Positions 8,404 to 17,361 of a stretch of DNA of 64,000 nucleotides are shown in pieces. The DNA comes from Microbacterium maritypicum (lineage in GTDB: Bacteria > Actinomycetota > Actinomycetes > Actinomycetales > Microbacteriaceae). Both the position numbers and the translations under genes were made by a program. The notes under the pieces are model-generated. The model was not told the DNA's origin. It did no database searches and worked only from the letters and a program-made list of their open reading frames with translations. Numbering within the stretch: position 1 is the first letter of the stretch; each line of letters starts with the position of its first letter. The stretch spans positions 62,001 through 126,000 of the forward strand of contig NZ_WAAQ01000001.1 of assembly GCF_008868125.1 (NCBI RefSeq), written 5' to 3'.

Positions 8404-8805
8404 TCAGTCGCGGCGGTTCTTGCTCTGCGGTCGCAGGATGAAGCCGAAGATGCCGTTGATCACCGAGATGATGAGCGCGGCGAGCACGCCCCACCAGAAG
8501 TCGCCGACCGTCAGGCCCCAGCCGAAGCCGCTCGTGATCCACGCGGTCAACCACAGCAGGAAGCCGTTGATCAGGAAGCCGATCAGACCGAACGTGATGA
8601 TGTAGAGCGGGAACGCGACGATCTTCACGATCGTGCCGATGATCGTGTTCACGAGCGCGAAGATCGCAGCCACCGCGAGCAGGGTCAGTACGAGCTGCAG
8701 CGTCTCGCCCGGCGGGAAGGCGGTGATCACGACCTGCAGGGCAGGGATCAGGGTGACGACCCAGAGGGCGAAGGCGTTGACGACGACGCGGATGATGAAG
8801 CGCAT
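8404..8805 (-). CDS. Phage-holin-family (superfamily IV) membrane protein
   Basis: 133 residues with four hydrophobic helices and a short basic tail (QSKNRRD), the layout of the PF04020 'mycobacterial 4-TM phage holin' family. The name is historical; chromosomal members occur widely in actinobacteria outside prophages and their role is not settled. No phage gene lies nearby, so this is not evidence for a prophage. Confidence 0.75.
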   Translation of the reverse strand: MRFIIRVVVNAFALWVVTLIPALQVVITAFPPGETLQLVLTLLAVAAIFALVNTIIGTIVKIVAFPLYIITFGLIGFLINGFLLWLTAWITSGFGWGLTVGDFWWGVLAALIISVINGIFGFILRPQSKNRRD

Positions 8806-8840
8806 GGTCCGACCAGTGTCCCACGGGCGCCCGCGAGTTG

Positions 8841-9221
8841 TCAGCCTGCGGTGTCTTCTGCAATGTGTGCGGAGATGACCTGTGCGATCTGGTGCAGGTC
8901 CAGTCGGCTCTGTGCGACGTCGAGAACGAAGTCGAATGCCTCGTCGTTCGTGAACGTCACCTCGTATCCGTTGAGTCGGATGAAGATGAACGTGAGGTAC
9001 AGAGAGATCCGCTTGTTGCCGTCGAACAGCGCGTGGTTCTGTGCGACCGAACTGATCAGCGCCGCGGCCTTCTCCGCGAAGGTCGGATACGCATCGACGC
9101 CGAACATCCCCGCTGAAGAGCGAGCGAGCGCGGAGAAGAGCAACCCTTCGTCACGGACGTGCAGTCCGAGCTTCCCTATCAGGGCGAGGGCCTGCGCCGG
9201 CTCGATGTACTCCGTCGTCAT
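8841..9221 (-). CDS. Doc-type toxin (Fic fold, death-on-curing)
   Basis: 126 residues. The Fic/Doc signature HALFDGNKR begins at His 63, the HxFx(D/E)GNKR form that Doc enzymes use to phosphorylate elongation factor Tu and stop translation. The short length and lack of extra domains match Doc rather than AMPylating Fic proteins. It begins three bases after the stop of the antitoxin gene, giving a standard antitoxin-toxin order. All core residues look intact, so it is probably active unless neutralised. Confidence 0.85.
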   Translation of the reverse strand: MTTEYIEPAQALALIGKLGLHVRDEGLLFSALARSSAGMFGVDAYPTFAEKAAALISSVAQNHALFDGNKRISLYLTFIFIRLNGYEVTFTNDEAFDFVLDVAQSRLDLHQIAQVISAHIAEDTAG

Positions 9222-9224
9222 CGC

Positions 9225-9431
9225 TCAGGCGTCTTCGAGTCGCTTGAGAGTCTCGGCGTAGCGTTCGGTCACCTCGTCGGCGATCGAGAGCACGCGGTCT
9301 GTCTTCGACTCGCTGTTCGCGAACCGCGCTGCCGCCTCGATGATCACCGCGTGCTTCGAAGTGTGCCGGGCGCGCGCGATCGCCTCGAGCTGTGCATCGA
9401 GTTCTTCCGGAAGTCGCACCGTCATCGCCAT
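9225..9431 (-). CDS. Ribbon-helix-helix antitoxin partner of Doc
   Basis: 68 residues. The N-terminal half (MAMTVRLPEELDAQLEAIAR) is a ribbon-helix-helix DNA-binding domain. The acidic helical C-terminus (about 43-68) would wrap the toxin. Classical Doc partners are Phd-fold, so this is a mixed pair. Start at 9431: TACCAT lies six bases upstream and the ATG itself is inside a perfect palindrome, so the transcript is probably leaderless and autorepressed. Confidence 0.82.
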   Translation of the reverse strand: MAMTVRLPEELDAQLEAIARARHTSKHAVIIEAAARFANSESKTDRVLSIADEVTERYAETLKRLEDA

Positions 9432-9444
9432 ACCAGAATGGTAT
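9430..9444. promoter_or_regulatory. Toxin-antitoxin operator ATACCA-GAA-TGGTAT with overlapping -10
   Basis: A perfect 6-bp inverted repeat with a 3-base centre covers both the -10 (TACCAT, 9443-9438 on the minus strand) and the antitoxin start codon. It is a natural site for autorepression by the RHH dimer. It could also act on the divergent hisC gene. Confidence 0.6.
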
Positions 9445-9503
9445 CACCGCGTATCGAGTGCCGACAGGGGAGAAGCCGCAAATGGCCGATCCCGCCGCCC
9501 TCG

Positions 9504-9509
9504 TAGACT
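9504..9509 (+). promoter_or_regulatory. -10 hexamer TAGACT, leaderless hisC start
   Basis: TAGACT, seven bases, then GTG at 9517. No ribosome binding site lies between them. Confidence 0.55.
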
Positions 9510-9516
9510 CGACCTC

Positions 9517-10584
9517 GTGACCGAGCCCATCCTGCCCCGCATCCGTCCCGCCATCGCCGCGCTCGCGCCGTATCGCCAGGGCAAGCAGGCAGGCCCCGAC
9601 GCGTTCAAGCTCTCGAGCAACGAGAACCCGTTCGATCCCCTGCCCTCGGTGCTCGAGGCGCTGCAGAGCACGACGCCGATCAACCGCTACCCCGACGCCA
9701 CGGCCGGGCGCCTGCGCGCGCGTCTCGGTGCCCGCTACGGGGTCGAGCCCGACCAGGTGCACGTCGCATCCGGCAGCGTGTCGATCCTGCACCAGCTGAT
9801 CCTCGCGACCGCGTCGGTGGGTGATGAGGTCATCTACGCCTGGCGCTCCTTCGAGGCGTACCCCAGCCTGCCGCTGGTGGCCGGTGCGACCGGGGTGCAG
9901 GTGCCGCTCACCGCCGATTCCCGCCACGATCTCGATGCGATGGCGGACGCGGTGACCGATCGCACCCGCGCGATCATCCTGTGCACGCCCAACAACCCGA
10001 CCGGGCCGATCATCACCTCGGCCGAGTTCGCCGCCTTCGTCGAGCGCGTCCCGAACGACGTCCTGATCATCCTCGACGAGGCGTACACCGAGTTCGTCAC
10101 GGCGCCCGACGCGGTCGACGGCCTCGCCGAGCGCGTGTTCGAACAGCACCCGAACGTGGTGGTGCTGCGCACCTTCTCGAAGGCGTACGGTCTCGCCGGC
10201 CTCCGCGTCGGCTATGCGATCGGACACGAGAAGGTGCTCGACGCCGCGCGCACCACCGGTATCCCGCTCTCGGTCACCTCCGCCGCGGAGAACGCCGCGA
10301 TCGCCAGCCTCGACGCCGAGCCCGAGCTTCTGGAGCGCGTCGCCGTGATCGTCGAGCGACGCGCCCGCCTCCTGGAGGGCCTCCGCGCGCAGGGCTGGGA
10401 CGTGCCAGACTCCCAGTCCAACTTCGTCTGGCTGCCCGCGGGCGAGCGCACCGACGACGTGGCTGCGGCCTTCGTGGAGAACGACCTCATCGTCCGTCCG
10501 TTCTCGGGAGACGGCATCCGCATCTCGGTGGGCGAGGAAGACTCCATCGCCCGCGTGCTCGAGGTGGCAGCCTCCGTCCGCTGA
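9517..10584 (+). CDS. hisC: Histidinol-phosphate / aromatic aminotransferase
   Basis: A PLP enzyme of fold type I, 355 residues. It moves an amino group between glutamate and imidazole-acetol phosphate in histidine synthesis; actinobacterial paralogues may also serve aromatic amino acids. Seen: SSNENPF near residue 32, TPNNPTGP near 157, and the Schiff-base Lys in TFSKAYGLAG near 219. It stands alone, away from a his operon, which leaves room for the aromatic-aminotransferase role. GTG at 9517 is set by the TAGACT hexamer just upstream and by normal family length. Confidence 0.88.
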   Translation: MTEPILPRIRPAIAALAPYRQGKQAGPDAFKLSSNENPFDPLPSVLEALQSTTPINRYPDATAGRLRARLGARYGVEPDQVHVASGSVSILHQLILATASVGDEVIYAWRSFEAYPSLPLVAGATGVQVPLTADSRHDLDAMADAVTDRTRAIILCTPNNPTGPIITSAEFAAFVERVPNDVLIILDEAYTEFVTAPDAVDGLAERVFEQHPNVVVLRTFSKAYGLAGLRVGYAIGHEKVLDAARTTGIPLSVTSAAENAAIASLDAEPELLERVAVIVERRARLLEGLRAQGWDVPDSQSNFVWLPAGERTDDVAAAFVENDLIVRPFSGDGIRISVGEEDSIARVLEVAASVR

Positions 10585-10688
10585 GGCGGTCCCTCCCCCT
10601 GGTTCGGGCGGTTTTCCGCGGTTTTCTCCGGGTTCCCGCCAGTTACAAGGGCGTCCTAGGTATGCGTGACCTGGCATGCGGGCGCGGG

Positions 10689-10694
10689 TAGCGT
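10689..10694 (+). promoter_or_regulatory. -10 hexamer TAGCGT, leaderless start of 2-oxoacid dehydrogenase operon
   Basis: TAGCGT is followed by GAGAGC and the GTG at 10701. This fixes the E1 alpha start and the operon promoter. Confidence 0.5.
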
Positions 10695-10700
10695 GAGAGC

Positions 10701-11828
10701 GTGACCACCTCCGAGACACCCCTTGTGAGCGTTCTGGACGAGACCGGACGCTACGCGCCGTCCGCCGCCGCTGAGCGATACCTTCCCCTGATCGAAGCGA
10801 TCGGCGACGCGGAACTCGAGCAGTTCTACCGGGACATGGTCGTGATCCGTGCGATCGACACCCAGGCGACGAACCTGCAGCGGCAGGGGCAGCTCGCGCT
10901 GTGGCCGCCGAGCCGGGGGCAGGAGGCGGCACAGGTCGGCTCCGGTCGCGCCGCCCGCGCGCAGGACACGATCTTCCCCTCGTACCGCGAGCACGCCGTG
11001 ACCCGCATCCGCGGCGTCGATCCCGTCGACATCATCAAGCTGATGCGCGGCGTCTCCCACGGCGGGTGGGACCCGACCGACCCCAAGAACGGCAACACCC
11101 GGTTGTACACGCTCGTGCTCGGATCTCAGGTGCTGCACGCCGCCGGCTACGGCATGGGCCTCGTCTTCGACGGCCGCACCGGAACCGGCGATGCCGACCG
11201 CGATGAAGCGGTCATCGTCTACTACGGCGATGGTGCATCCAGTCAGGGCGACGTGCACGAGGCGATGGTCTTCGCCGCGAGCTACCAGGCGCCCACCGTC
11301 TTCTTCCTCCAGAACAACCACTGGGCGATCTCCGTGCCCGTGTCCACCCAGTCGCGCGTGCCGCTCGTGCAGCGCAGTGCCGGCTACGGCATCCCGAGCG
11401 TCCGTGTCGACGGCAACGACGTGCTCGCCAGCTACGCCGTCTCCCGTGTCGCGCTCGACGAGGCCCGCGCCGGCAACGGCCCGCAGGCGATCGAGGCCGT
11501 CACCTATCGGCTCGGCGCCCACACCACGAGCGACGACCCGACGAAGTACCGCGGCACCGACGAGGAGCAGTACTGGGCCGGTCGCGATCCGATCGTCCGG
11601 ATGCGCGCGTTCCTCGAAGGGCGGGGCGCATCGGCGCAGCTGTTCGCCGACGTGGAGGCGGAGGCGGCGGATGCCGCGGAGGATCTGCGCGCCCGCACCG
11701 TGGAGCTCGGGCTGCCCAGCGCCGACAAGATCTTCGACTACGTGTACAGCGAGCCGCATCCGCTGATCGACCAGCAGAAGGCCTGGCGCGCGCAGTACGA
11801 AGCGTCGTTCGAAGGAGGAGCCCAGTGA
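10701..11828 (+). CDS. pdhA: 2-oxoacid dehydrogenase E1 component, alpha subunit
   Basis: 375 residues; binds thiamine diphosphate and, with the beta subunit, decarboxylates a 2-oxo acid and passes the acyl group to the E2 lipoyl arm. The TPP motif begins GDGASSQGDVHE near residue 178 and ends with NNHW near 207. The Ser loop RLGAHTTSDDPTKYR near 270 is typical. Sequence style is close to pyruvate dehydrogenase alpha. Actinobacteria usually also have a single-chain AceE, so branched-chain 2-oxo acids are an equally likely substrate. First gene of an operon with four-base overlap to the next. No E3 gene is in the window. Confidence 0.87.
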   Translation: MTTSETPLVSVLDETGRYAPSAAAERYLPLIEAIGDAELEQFYRDMVVIRAIDTQATNLQRQGQLALWPPSRGQEAAQVGSGRAARAQDTIFPSYREHAVTRIRGVDPVDIIKLMRGVSHGGWDPTDPKNGNTRLYTLVLGSQVLHAAGYGMGLVFDGRTGTGDADRDEAVIVYYGDGASSQGDVHEAMVFAASYQAPTVFFLQNNHWAISVPVSTQSRVPLVQRSAGYGIPSVRVDGNDVLASYAVSRVALDEARAGNGPQAIEAVTYRLGAHTTSDDPTKYRGTDEEQYWAGRDPIVRMRAFLEGRGASAQLFADVEAEAADAAEDLRARTVELGLPSADKIFDYVYSEPHPLIDQQKAWRAQYEASFEGGAQ

Positions 11829-12805
11829 CTCTGGAGACGATGCCGCTCAGCAAGGCGCTGAACGCGGGTATGCGCAAGGCCATGGAGAACGACCCGAAGG
11901 TTCTGCTCATGGGCGAGGACATCGGCAAGCTCGGCGGCGTCTTCCGCGTGACGGAGCATCTGCAGCGCGACTTCGGAGACCGTCGGGTGCTCGACACCCC
12001 GCTGGCCGAGTCGGGGATCGTCGGCACCGCGATCGGCATGGCGATGGTCGGGTACCGTCCCGTCATCGAGATCCAGTTCGACGGTTTCGTGTTCCCCGCG
12101 TTCGACCAGATCACCACGCAGCTCGCGAAGCTCACCAACCGGCACGAGGGCGCGATCAGCATGCCCATCGTGATCCGCATCCCCTACGGCGGGCACATCG
12201 GCGCGGTCGAGCACCACCAGGAGAGCCCGGAGGCGTACTTCGCGCACACCCCCGGCCTGCGTGTGGTCTCGCCGTCGACGCCCAACGACGCGTACTGGAT
12301 GATCCAGGAGGCGATCGCCTCGAACGACCCGGTGATCTTCATGGAGCCGAAGAGCCGCTACTGGCAGAAGGGCGAGGTCGAGCTCGATGCCTCCGCCGTG
12401 CCGCTGCACTCCTCGCGGGTCGTCCGCACGGGCAGCGACGTGACGCTCGTCGGGCACGGTGCGATGGTCACCACGCTCCTGCAGGCCGCGGCGCTCGCCG
12501 AGGCCGAGGGCACGAGCTGCGAGGTCGTCGACGTGCGCTCGCTGTCGCCGGTCGACTACGAGCCCATCCTCGATTCGGTGCGCAAGACCGGACGCATGGT
12601 CTACGCGCAGGAGGCCCAGGGCTTCGGCAGCATCGGTGGCGAGATCGCGGCGACCGTGATGGAGCGCGCGTTCTATGCGCTCGAGGCGCCGGTGCTGCGC
12701 GTCTCGGGCTACGACACCCCGTTCCCGCCGGCGAAGCTCGAAGGCGCGTACCTCCCTGATGCCGACCGCATCCTCGAGGCCGTCGATCGCTCCCTGGCAT
12801 ACTGA
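11825..12805 (+). CDS. pdhB: 2-oxoacid dehydrogenase E1 component, beta subunit
   Basis: 326 residues, full length for the family. It completes the E1 heterotetramer: the N-terminal part binds the TPP pyrimidine ring ([15 protein letters not shown] near residue 29; the Glu is conserved) and the C-terminal transketolase domain docks the E2 core. [16 protein letters not shown] near 80 and [17 protein letters not shown] near 120 are family-typical. The start overlaps the alpha-subunit stop, which favours equal expression. Whether the complex uses pyruvate or branched-chain acids is open. Confidence 0.87.
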   Translation: MTLETMPLSKALNAGMRKAMENDPKVLLMGEDIGKLGGVFRVTEHLQRDFGDRRVLDTPLAESGIVGTAIGMAMVGYRPVIEIQFDGFVFPAFDQITTQLAKLTNRHEGAISMPIVIRIPYGGHIGAVEHHQESPEAYFAHTPGLRVVSPSTPNDAYWMIQEAIASNDPVIFMEPKSRYWQKGEVELDASAVPLHSSRVVRTGSDVTLVGHGAMVTTLLQAAALAEAEGTSCEVVDVRSLSPVDYEPILDSVRKTGRMVYAQEAQGFGSIGGEIAATVMERAFYALEAPVLRVSGYDTPFPPAKLEGAYLPDADRILEAVDRSLAY

Positions 12806-12833
12806 CATCCCCGCTCGGCCGAAAGGACTCGTC

Positions 12834-14180
12834 ATGAGCACGCAGAACTTCACCCTCCCCGATGTCGGGGAAGGGCTGACCGAGGCCGAGATCGTGGCCT
12901 GGAAGGTCGCCCCCGGCGACACGGTCGCTATCAACGACGTGGTCTGCGAGATCGAGACGGCCAAGTCTCTCGTCGAGCTGCCGTCGCCGCACGCCGGTGT
13001 GGTGGGCGAGCTGCTCGTCGCGGAGGGCACGACGGTCGAGGTCGGAACGCCCATCATCACGTTCGTCACGGAACCCGCTGCCGGTGCTCCGGTCGCTGCT
13101 GCTCCCGCCGCCCCGGCGGCGGAAGAGGGCGGCGGCTCGGTGCTGGTCGGCTACGGCACGGGAGGCGGGGCCACCTCGCGTCGCAAGCGCGCGGCCGAGC
13201 GTCCGGTGCGCTCCTCGGTCGGCGTGATTGCGAAGCCCCCGATCCGCAAGCTCGCCCGCGACCTCGGCGTCGACCTCACCGCGGTCGCCGCGACCGGCTC
13301 CGACGGCGAGGTCACGAGAGACGACGTCATGAAGCACGCCTCGCAGGCGAGTGTCTTCCGCAACATCGAGACTCCCGAGTGGGGGACCGTGCGCGAGGAG
13401 ACCGTGCCCGCACCCCAGCCTGCTCCGGCAGGGCTCGCGCGAGGACTCACTCCGACCCAGCCTTCGGCTGCCGGCGATGACCGCACCGAGTCGATCCCGG
13501 TCAAGGGTGTGCGCAAGGCCACGTCTTCGGCGATGGTGCAGAGCGCGTACTCGGCCCCGCACGTGACCGTGTGGAAGGAGATCGACGCCAGCCGCACGAT
13601 GGAGCTCGTCAAGCGCCTCAAGGCCTCGCCCGACTACGCCGACATCCGCGTCTCGCCGTTGCTGATCATGGCCCGCGCCGTGATCTGGGCCGCCCGCCGC
13701 ACGCCCATGGTGAATGCGGCCTGGATCGAGACCGAAGCCGGCGCCGAGATCGCCGTGCGCCACTACGTGAACCTCGGTATCGCCGCCGCGACCCCGCGCG
13801 GCCTGCTCGTGCCGAACATCAAGGACGCGCAGGACCTCGGCATGAAGGACCTGGCGCGGGCGCTGAACCGCCTGACGCTCACGGCGCGCGAGGGCAAGAC
13901 CCCGCCGGCCGATCAGCAGGGCGGCACGATCACCATCACGAACATCGGTGTGTTCGGGATGGATGCCGGAACCCCGATCATCAACCCCGGCGAGGCCGGC
14001 ATCGTGGCGATGGGCACCATCAGCCAGAAGCCGTGGGTCGTCGACGGTGAGGTGCGTCCTCGTTGGGTGACGACGGTCGCAGGGTCCTTCGACCACCGCG
14101 TGATCGACGGCGACGGCATGAGCCGCTTCATCGCCGACGTGGCATCGGTCTTGGAGGAGCCGGCGCTGCTCGTGGACTGA
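12834..14180 (+). CDS. pdhC: Dihydrolipoyl acyltransferase (E2 component)
   Basis: 448 residues: one lipoyl domain (1-78, lipoyl Lys 44 in ETAKS), an Ala/Pro linker, a peripheral-subunit-binding domain (about 130-165), a second linker, and the acyltransferase core (about 215-448) with the catalytic HRVIDGDG motif (His 421). It accepts the acyl group from E1 and gives it to CoA. RBS GAAAGGAC precedes ATG 12834. Its last 15 bases, including the stop, are duplicated exactly at 16019-16033 on the far side of the ATPase insertion, yet the gene itself is intact. Confidence 0.9.
   Translation: MSTQNFTLPDVGEGLTEAEIVAWKVAPGDTVAINDVVCEIETAKSLVELPSPHAGVVGELLVAEGTTVEVGTPIITFVTEPAAGAPVAAAPAAPAAEEGGGSVLVGYGTGGGATSRRKRAAERPVRSSVGVIAKPPIRKLARDLGVDLTAVAATGSDGEVTRDDVMKHASQASVFRNIETPEWGTVREETVPAPQPAPAGLARGLTPTQPSAAGDDRTESIPVKGVRKATSSAMVQSAYSAPHVTVWKEIDASRTMELVKRLKASPDYADIRVSPLLIMARAVIWAARRTPMVNAAWIETEAGAEIAVRHYVNLGIAAATPRGLLVPNIKDAQDLGMKDLARALNRLTLTAREGKTPPADQQGGTITITNIGVFGMDAGTPIINPGEAGIVAMGTISQKPWVVDGEVRPRWVTTVAGSFDHRVIDGDGMSRFIADVASVLEEPALLVD
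14166..14180 (+). repeat. 15-bp direct repeat, left copy (end of E2 gene)
   Basis: CTGCTCGTGGACTGA encodes the last five codons including the stop of the E2 gene. An identical copy is at 16019-16033. Together they frame the ATPase segment. Confidence 0.8.
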
Positions 14181-14345
14181 TATCGGACGTGAGGAGGTGC
14201 ATTGGCGCACTCAGATGAAGGCTTTTGATCTTCGAACGCGCGCGAGCCGCCTATAGATCTTGATGTGACCGGAATGCGCCACTCTGCGTTCACCTAGTAT
14301 CGGGAGGTGACGCCTAGTTAGATCAGGCCAGGGACAGGGGCATGC

Positions 14346-15992
14346 ATGGCAACGAAGGCACGCATCGGCGCGGGCTTCACGCTCGGGGGGGAACAAGCGG
14401 AAGCTGATCCGCTCTCTGAGGGAGCGTTTGTCGAGTCCGGTCTGTACAGCGTGATTGCCAATCGTCAGGATCCGCGGTGTTTCGTGATCGGGCGGACCGG
14501 GTCAGGAAAGTCGGCGGCGCTACAGCACCTCGAAGAAGTCGAAGCAGACCGAGTCATTCGCATCTCGCCCGAAGACTTGTCTTTGCCCTACATCACCGAC
14601 CTTCAGGTGATTCGTTTCATGGACTCGCTCAACGTCAAGCTCGACCTCTTCTGGATCGCGCTTTGGAAGCACGTGCTCCTCGTCGAGATCATTCGGCATC
14701 GCTACGGAGTTAACTCCCCCGAAACGAAGCAGCGCTTCATGGCGACCCTCCGCGACCGCCTCATTCGACAACCGGGGAAGCAGGCGGCGCTTGACTACCT
14801 CGAAGAGTTTGAAGGCAAGTTTTGGTGCGATACAGATGAGCGAGTTCGAGAGATCACCGATCGCTTCACAGAGCGCCTCGGTTTCGAAGGCGGCCTTAGC
14901 GCCGCGGCCGCTGGCTTCGGTGGCAAGCTCTCGTCTTCGGATGTAACGGAGCAGACGACCGAGTCGCGGGCGGAAATGGCCGACCGTTATCAGCGAATCG
15001 TCAATGAGACGCAGTTGGCGAAGCTCAATCAGATGCTCGCGGTACTGAACGACGAGATTCTGGATGAGGCGAACTTCACGTACATCGTGGTTGATGACCT
15101 CGACAGGGATTGGGTTGACGAACGTCTCTCTAATGACCTGATCAGGTGTCTTTTCAGAACTGTCCTCGACATGCAACGCGTCAGCAACCTCAAGATCGTT
15201 GTGGCGCTCCGGTCCAACATTTTTCAGGAGTTGGACTTTGGAGCAAGCGGGGGTCAAGAGGAGAAGTTTCGGGCGCTGATCCTTGAGATGCGATGGACGG
15301 AGCCGCTCCTTGAGGAGATTCTGAATGAGCGGGTGCGCGTTGCTGCCGCTAATTCATCGCTTGACGCCAGAGCATTTCGGGACCTAACACCGCAGCCGAA
15401 CAACACGCGTGGGAATCCGATCCACTACATGCTTCAGCGGACGTTGCTTCGCCCCCGAGACGCGATTGCATACGCGAATCAGTGTTTCGCGGCTGCTGCG
15501 GGCAAGCATCGGATTGCCTGGGAAGATATCCATTCTGCGGAACGCCAATACTCGGCAAATCGCCTCCTCGCGCTACGGGATGAGTGGAAGCCAACGTACC
15601 CAGGCATCGACGAGGTGGTGATGAAGTTCAAAGGTGCGCCAGCGCGCATGAGCAAGATAGAGCTCCAGACGCGTCTCGATGACTGCATGCTCTTGATGAC
15701 CTCTCCGGAGTTCTCGGGGGTGAGGTGGATGACGGAGCTCTCCCGTGCGATGTGGGGTTCCAGTGCGGAACACAGCTGGTTCGAGCTCTATCAGCCATTG
15801 CTAGCTCTTCTCTACCGCATTGGACTCGTCGGCTGCGCTGTGGGGACGAGCGCGGCTCCACTTTTCGTCGGTGACGACCCGCTGCTCGTCGACGCTCAAT
15901 CGACCGTCGATCGATGCGAGTACTTTCACGTACATCGCATGTTTCACAAGGCACTCGATGTAACCCGCGCAGGAGATCGGCAGACGACGTAG
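14346..15992 (+). CDS. P-loop ATPase, possibly Sll1717 family; cargo of an insertion
   Basis: 548 residues. Walker A is GRTGSGKS (49-56); Walker B-like acidic residues follow a hydrophobic strand in YIVVDDLDRDW near 245. A sensor-like VALRSN lies near 287. The C-terminal 200 residues are helical with no recognised domain. Overall it looks like the STAND/KAP-type ATPases named after cyanobacterial Sll1717, some of which sit in defence islands; I am only moderately sure of the family. Codons such as TTT, GAA and TTG are much commoner than in neighbours, a sign of transfer. TAGTAT (about 14295-14300) is a possible -10. Function unknown. Confidence 0.75.
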   Translation: MATKARIGAGFTLGGEQAEADPLSEGAFVESGLYSVIANRQDPRCFVIGRTGSGKSAALQHLEEVEADRVIRISPEDLSLPYITDLQVIRFMDSLNVKLDLFWIALWKHVLLVEIIRHRYGVNSPETKQRFMATLRDRLIRQPGKQAALDYLEEFEGKFWCDTDERVREITDRFTERLGFEGGLSAAAAGFGGKLSSSDVTEQTTESRAEMADRYQRIVNETQLAKLNQMLAVLNDEILDEANFTYIVVDDLDRDWVDERLSNDLIRCLFRTVLDMQRVSNLKIVVALRSNIFQELDFGASGGQEEKFRALILEMRWTEPLLEEILNERVRVAAANSSLDARAFRDLTPQPNNTRGNPIHYMLQRTLLRPRDAIAYANQCFAAAAGKHRIAWEDIHSAERQYSANRLLALRDEWKPTYPGIDEVVMKFKGAPARMSKIELQTRLDDCMLLMTSPEFSGVRWMTELSRAMWGSSAEHSWFELYQPLLALLYRIGLVGCAVGTSAAPLFVGDDPLLVDAQSTVDRCEYFHVHRMFHKALDVTRAGDRQTT

Positions 15993-16018
15993 GCGACGCG
16001 CAAGTAGGCCATGGTCAA

Positions 16019-16033
16019 CTGCTCGTGGACTGA
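16019..16033 (+). repeat. 15-bp direct repeat, right copy
   Basis: Exact copy of 14166-14180. Here it codes for nothing and lies between the ATPase stop and the ROK gene end. Confidence 0.8.
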
Positions 16034-16040
16034 CCCCGCG

Positions 16041-17261
16041 TCAGGCGCTCTGGCGCAGGCGCTCCTCGGCCAACAGCGGCACGGCATGCTCCCTCGCCGC
16101 ACGTCGCGCCGTCGCCACGGCTCCTCGTGACACGACCTCGGCCCCGAGCGTCGAGGCCAGGATCTCGGGTGCCGGCAGGTGCAGCTCTTCGGGGAGGATG
16201 CGCCGGGCCGCGGTCAGCACGGGCTCGATGCTCTCGGCGACCGCTCCGCACACGATGACCCGCGCCGGGTCGTACATGCTGCCGAGCACGCCGACGATGC
16301 GGGCGACGGTGGCCCCGACGCGGGAGGTGACCAGCGCGGCATCCGCATCTCCTGACGCGGCGAGGGTCAGCACGAGCCGGGGATCGATGCGATCGGCCTC
16401 GACCAGCCGGCCGACCGCGCTGTCTGCGGCGATCTCGCCCTCATCCACCGCCGCGCGCACCTGATCCTGCACCGCGTAGCGGAGGCCGAACGCCGACCCC
16501 ACACCGACGATGTGGTCGAACACGACGCCCTCGCCGACGCCGCCGTGCGCACCGTGAAGCACGTGGCCGTCGACGACCACGCCGCCGCCGAACCGCTCGC
16601 TCGCGAGCAGGGCGACATAGTCGCGGCACCCGATCGCTGCGCCCTCAGCGCCCTCGGCGATGGCGGCGAGCTGCGCGTCGTTCTTGATCTGGACGACCGG
16701 GGCCCAGTCGCGCAGGGCCTCGGCGAGGCCCGGGTTGGTGCGCTCCCAGAAGCCGTCGGGGTGGGGAGGGGAGATGCCGTCGCGGTTCACGGGGGCGGCG
16801 ACGCCGACGCACACTGCGAGCACCTGGTCGCGCGTCACCTCGGCCTCGGCGAGCGCATCGCCCAGGCGCTCGAGGATCGTCGTGCGCCTCCCGGCGGCCG
16901 ACTGCGACGGCTCGAACTCCACGCGATGATGCACGAGAGTCCGGTCGAGGGGATCGGCGACGGTGACGGCGAGGTGGGTGTCTCCCGCATCCACCCCGAT
17001 CACGACGCCGAGGTCAGGGGCCAGCACGAAGCGGCGCGAGGGGCGCCCCGCGCGGTAGGTGCCGGCCGCGCGGGCGTTCGGGAGCTCGCGCAGCACGTCG
17101 GCGCCGACGAGCGTGTCGATCGCATCGATCGCGGTCGAGCGGGTGAGGGAGGTGCCCGCCATCGCCTCGGTCGCGGTGAACTCACCGGCCGTCCAGGCGA
17201 AGTCGAGGATGGCGCCGACGCTCGCGCGCCCTGTTCCCAGGTCTGCGGAGACTTCTGTCAT
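16041..17261 (-). CDS. ROK-family transcriptional regulator
   Basis: 406 residues: a winged helix-turn-helix (about 15-75) followed by a sugar-kinase-like ROK domain with the first phosphate loop GVDAGDTHLAV near residue 90. The GAHGGVGEG turn is present, but the Cys cluster (CxCGxxGC) that binds zinc in NagC and Mlc is missing, as in a known actinobacterial subgroup. Its place, divergent from an alpha-glucoside importer and alpha-glucosidase, makes it the likely sugar-responsive repressor of that operon. GGGAGG lies upstream of ATG 17261. Confidence 0.85.
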   Translation of the reverse strand: MTEVSADLGTGRASVGAILDFAWTAGEFTATEAMAGTSLTRSTAIDAIDTLVGADVLRELPNARAAGTYRAGRPSRRFVLAPDLGVVIGVDAGDTHLAVTVADPLDRTLVHHRVEFEPSQSAAGRRTTILERLGDALAEAEVTRDQVLAVCVGVAAPVNRDGISPPHPDGFWERTNPGLAEALRDWAPVVQIKNDAQLAAIAEGAEGAAIGCRDYVALLASERFGGGVVVDGHVLHGAHGGVGEGVVFDHIVGVGSAFGLRYAVQDQVRAAVDEGEIAADSAVGRLVEADRIDPRLVLTLAASGDADAALVTSRVGATVARIVGVLGSMYDPARVIVCGAVAESIEPVLTAARRILPEELHLPAPEILASTLGAEVVSRGAVATARRAAREHAVPLLAEERLRQSA

Positions 17262-17307
17262 GGCACTTGACCTCCCTGTCTTCCAATGAGAGAGTACCCT
17301 TCGGCAG

Positions 17308-17332
17308 AGTAAATTCGCTCACTAGATTTAGT
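17308..17332. promoter_or_regulatory. Probable ROK operator over the importer promoter
   Basis: AGTAAAT (17308-17314) faces ATTTAGT (17326-17332) across 11 bases with one mismatch, and a tighter palindrome ACTA-GATT-TAGT lies at 17321-17332. These AT-rich arms stand out from the GC-rich surroundings and resemble ROK half-sites. The -10 candidate TAGATT (17323-17328) lies inside, so binding would block the promoter. Confidence 0.5.
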
Positions 17333-17361
17333 ACGCGGATCTACACGACGGAAGGACGACG

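Larger units (their letters stand above)
14181..16033 (+). other. Inserted segment carrying one ATPase gene
   Basis: The 1,853 bases from after the E2 stop to the end of the second direct repeat hold one gene, with less GC-biased codons than its neighbours. Removing one repeat unit would leave the E2 gene ending seven bases from the stop of the convergent ROK gene, a tidy ancestral junction. No transposase, integrase or terminal inverted repeats are seen. The geometry resembles integration at an att site formed by a gene end. Confidence 0.6.

Noticed and set aside
8404-8805. Prophage remnant suggested by a holin-family protein
   Set aside because: No other phage gene nearby; this holin superfamily is common outside phages.
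14181-16018. Insertion sequence with target duplication
   Set aside because: No transposase, no terminal inverted repeats, and 15 bp ending exactly at a stop codon fits att-type or homology-based insertion better.
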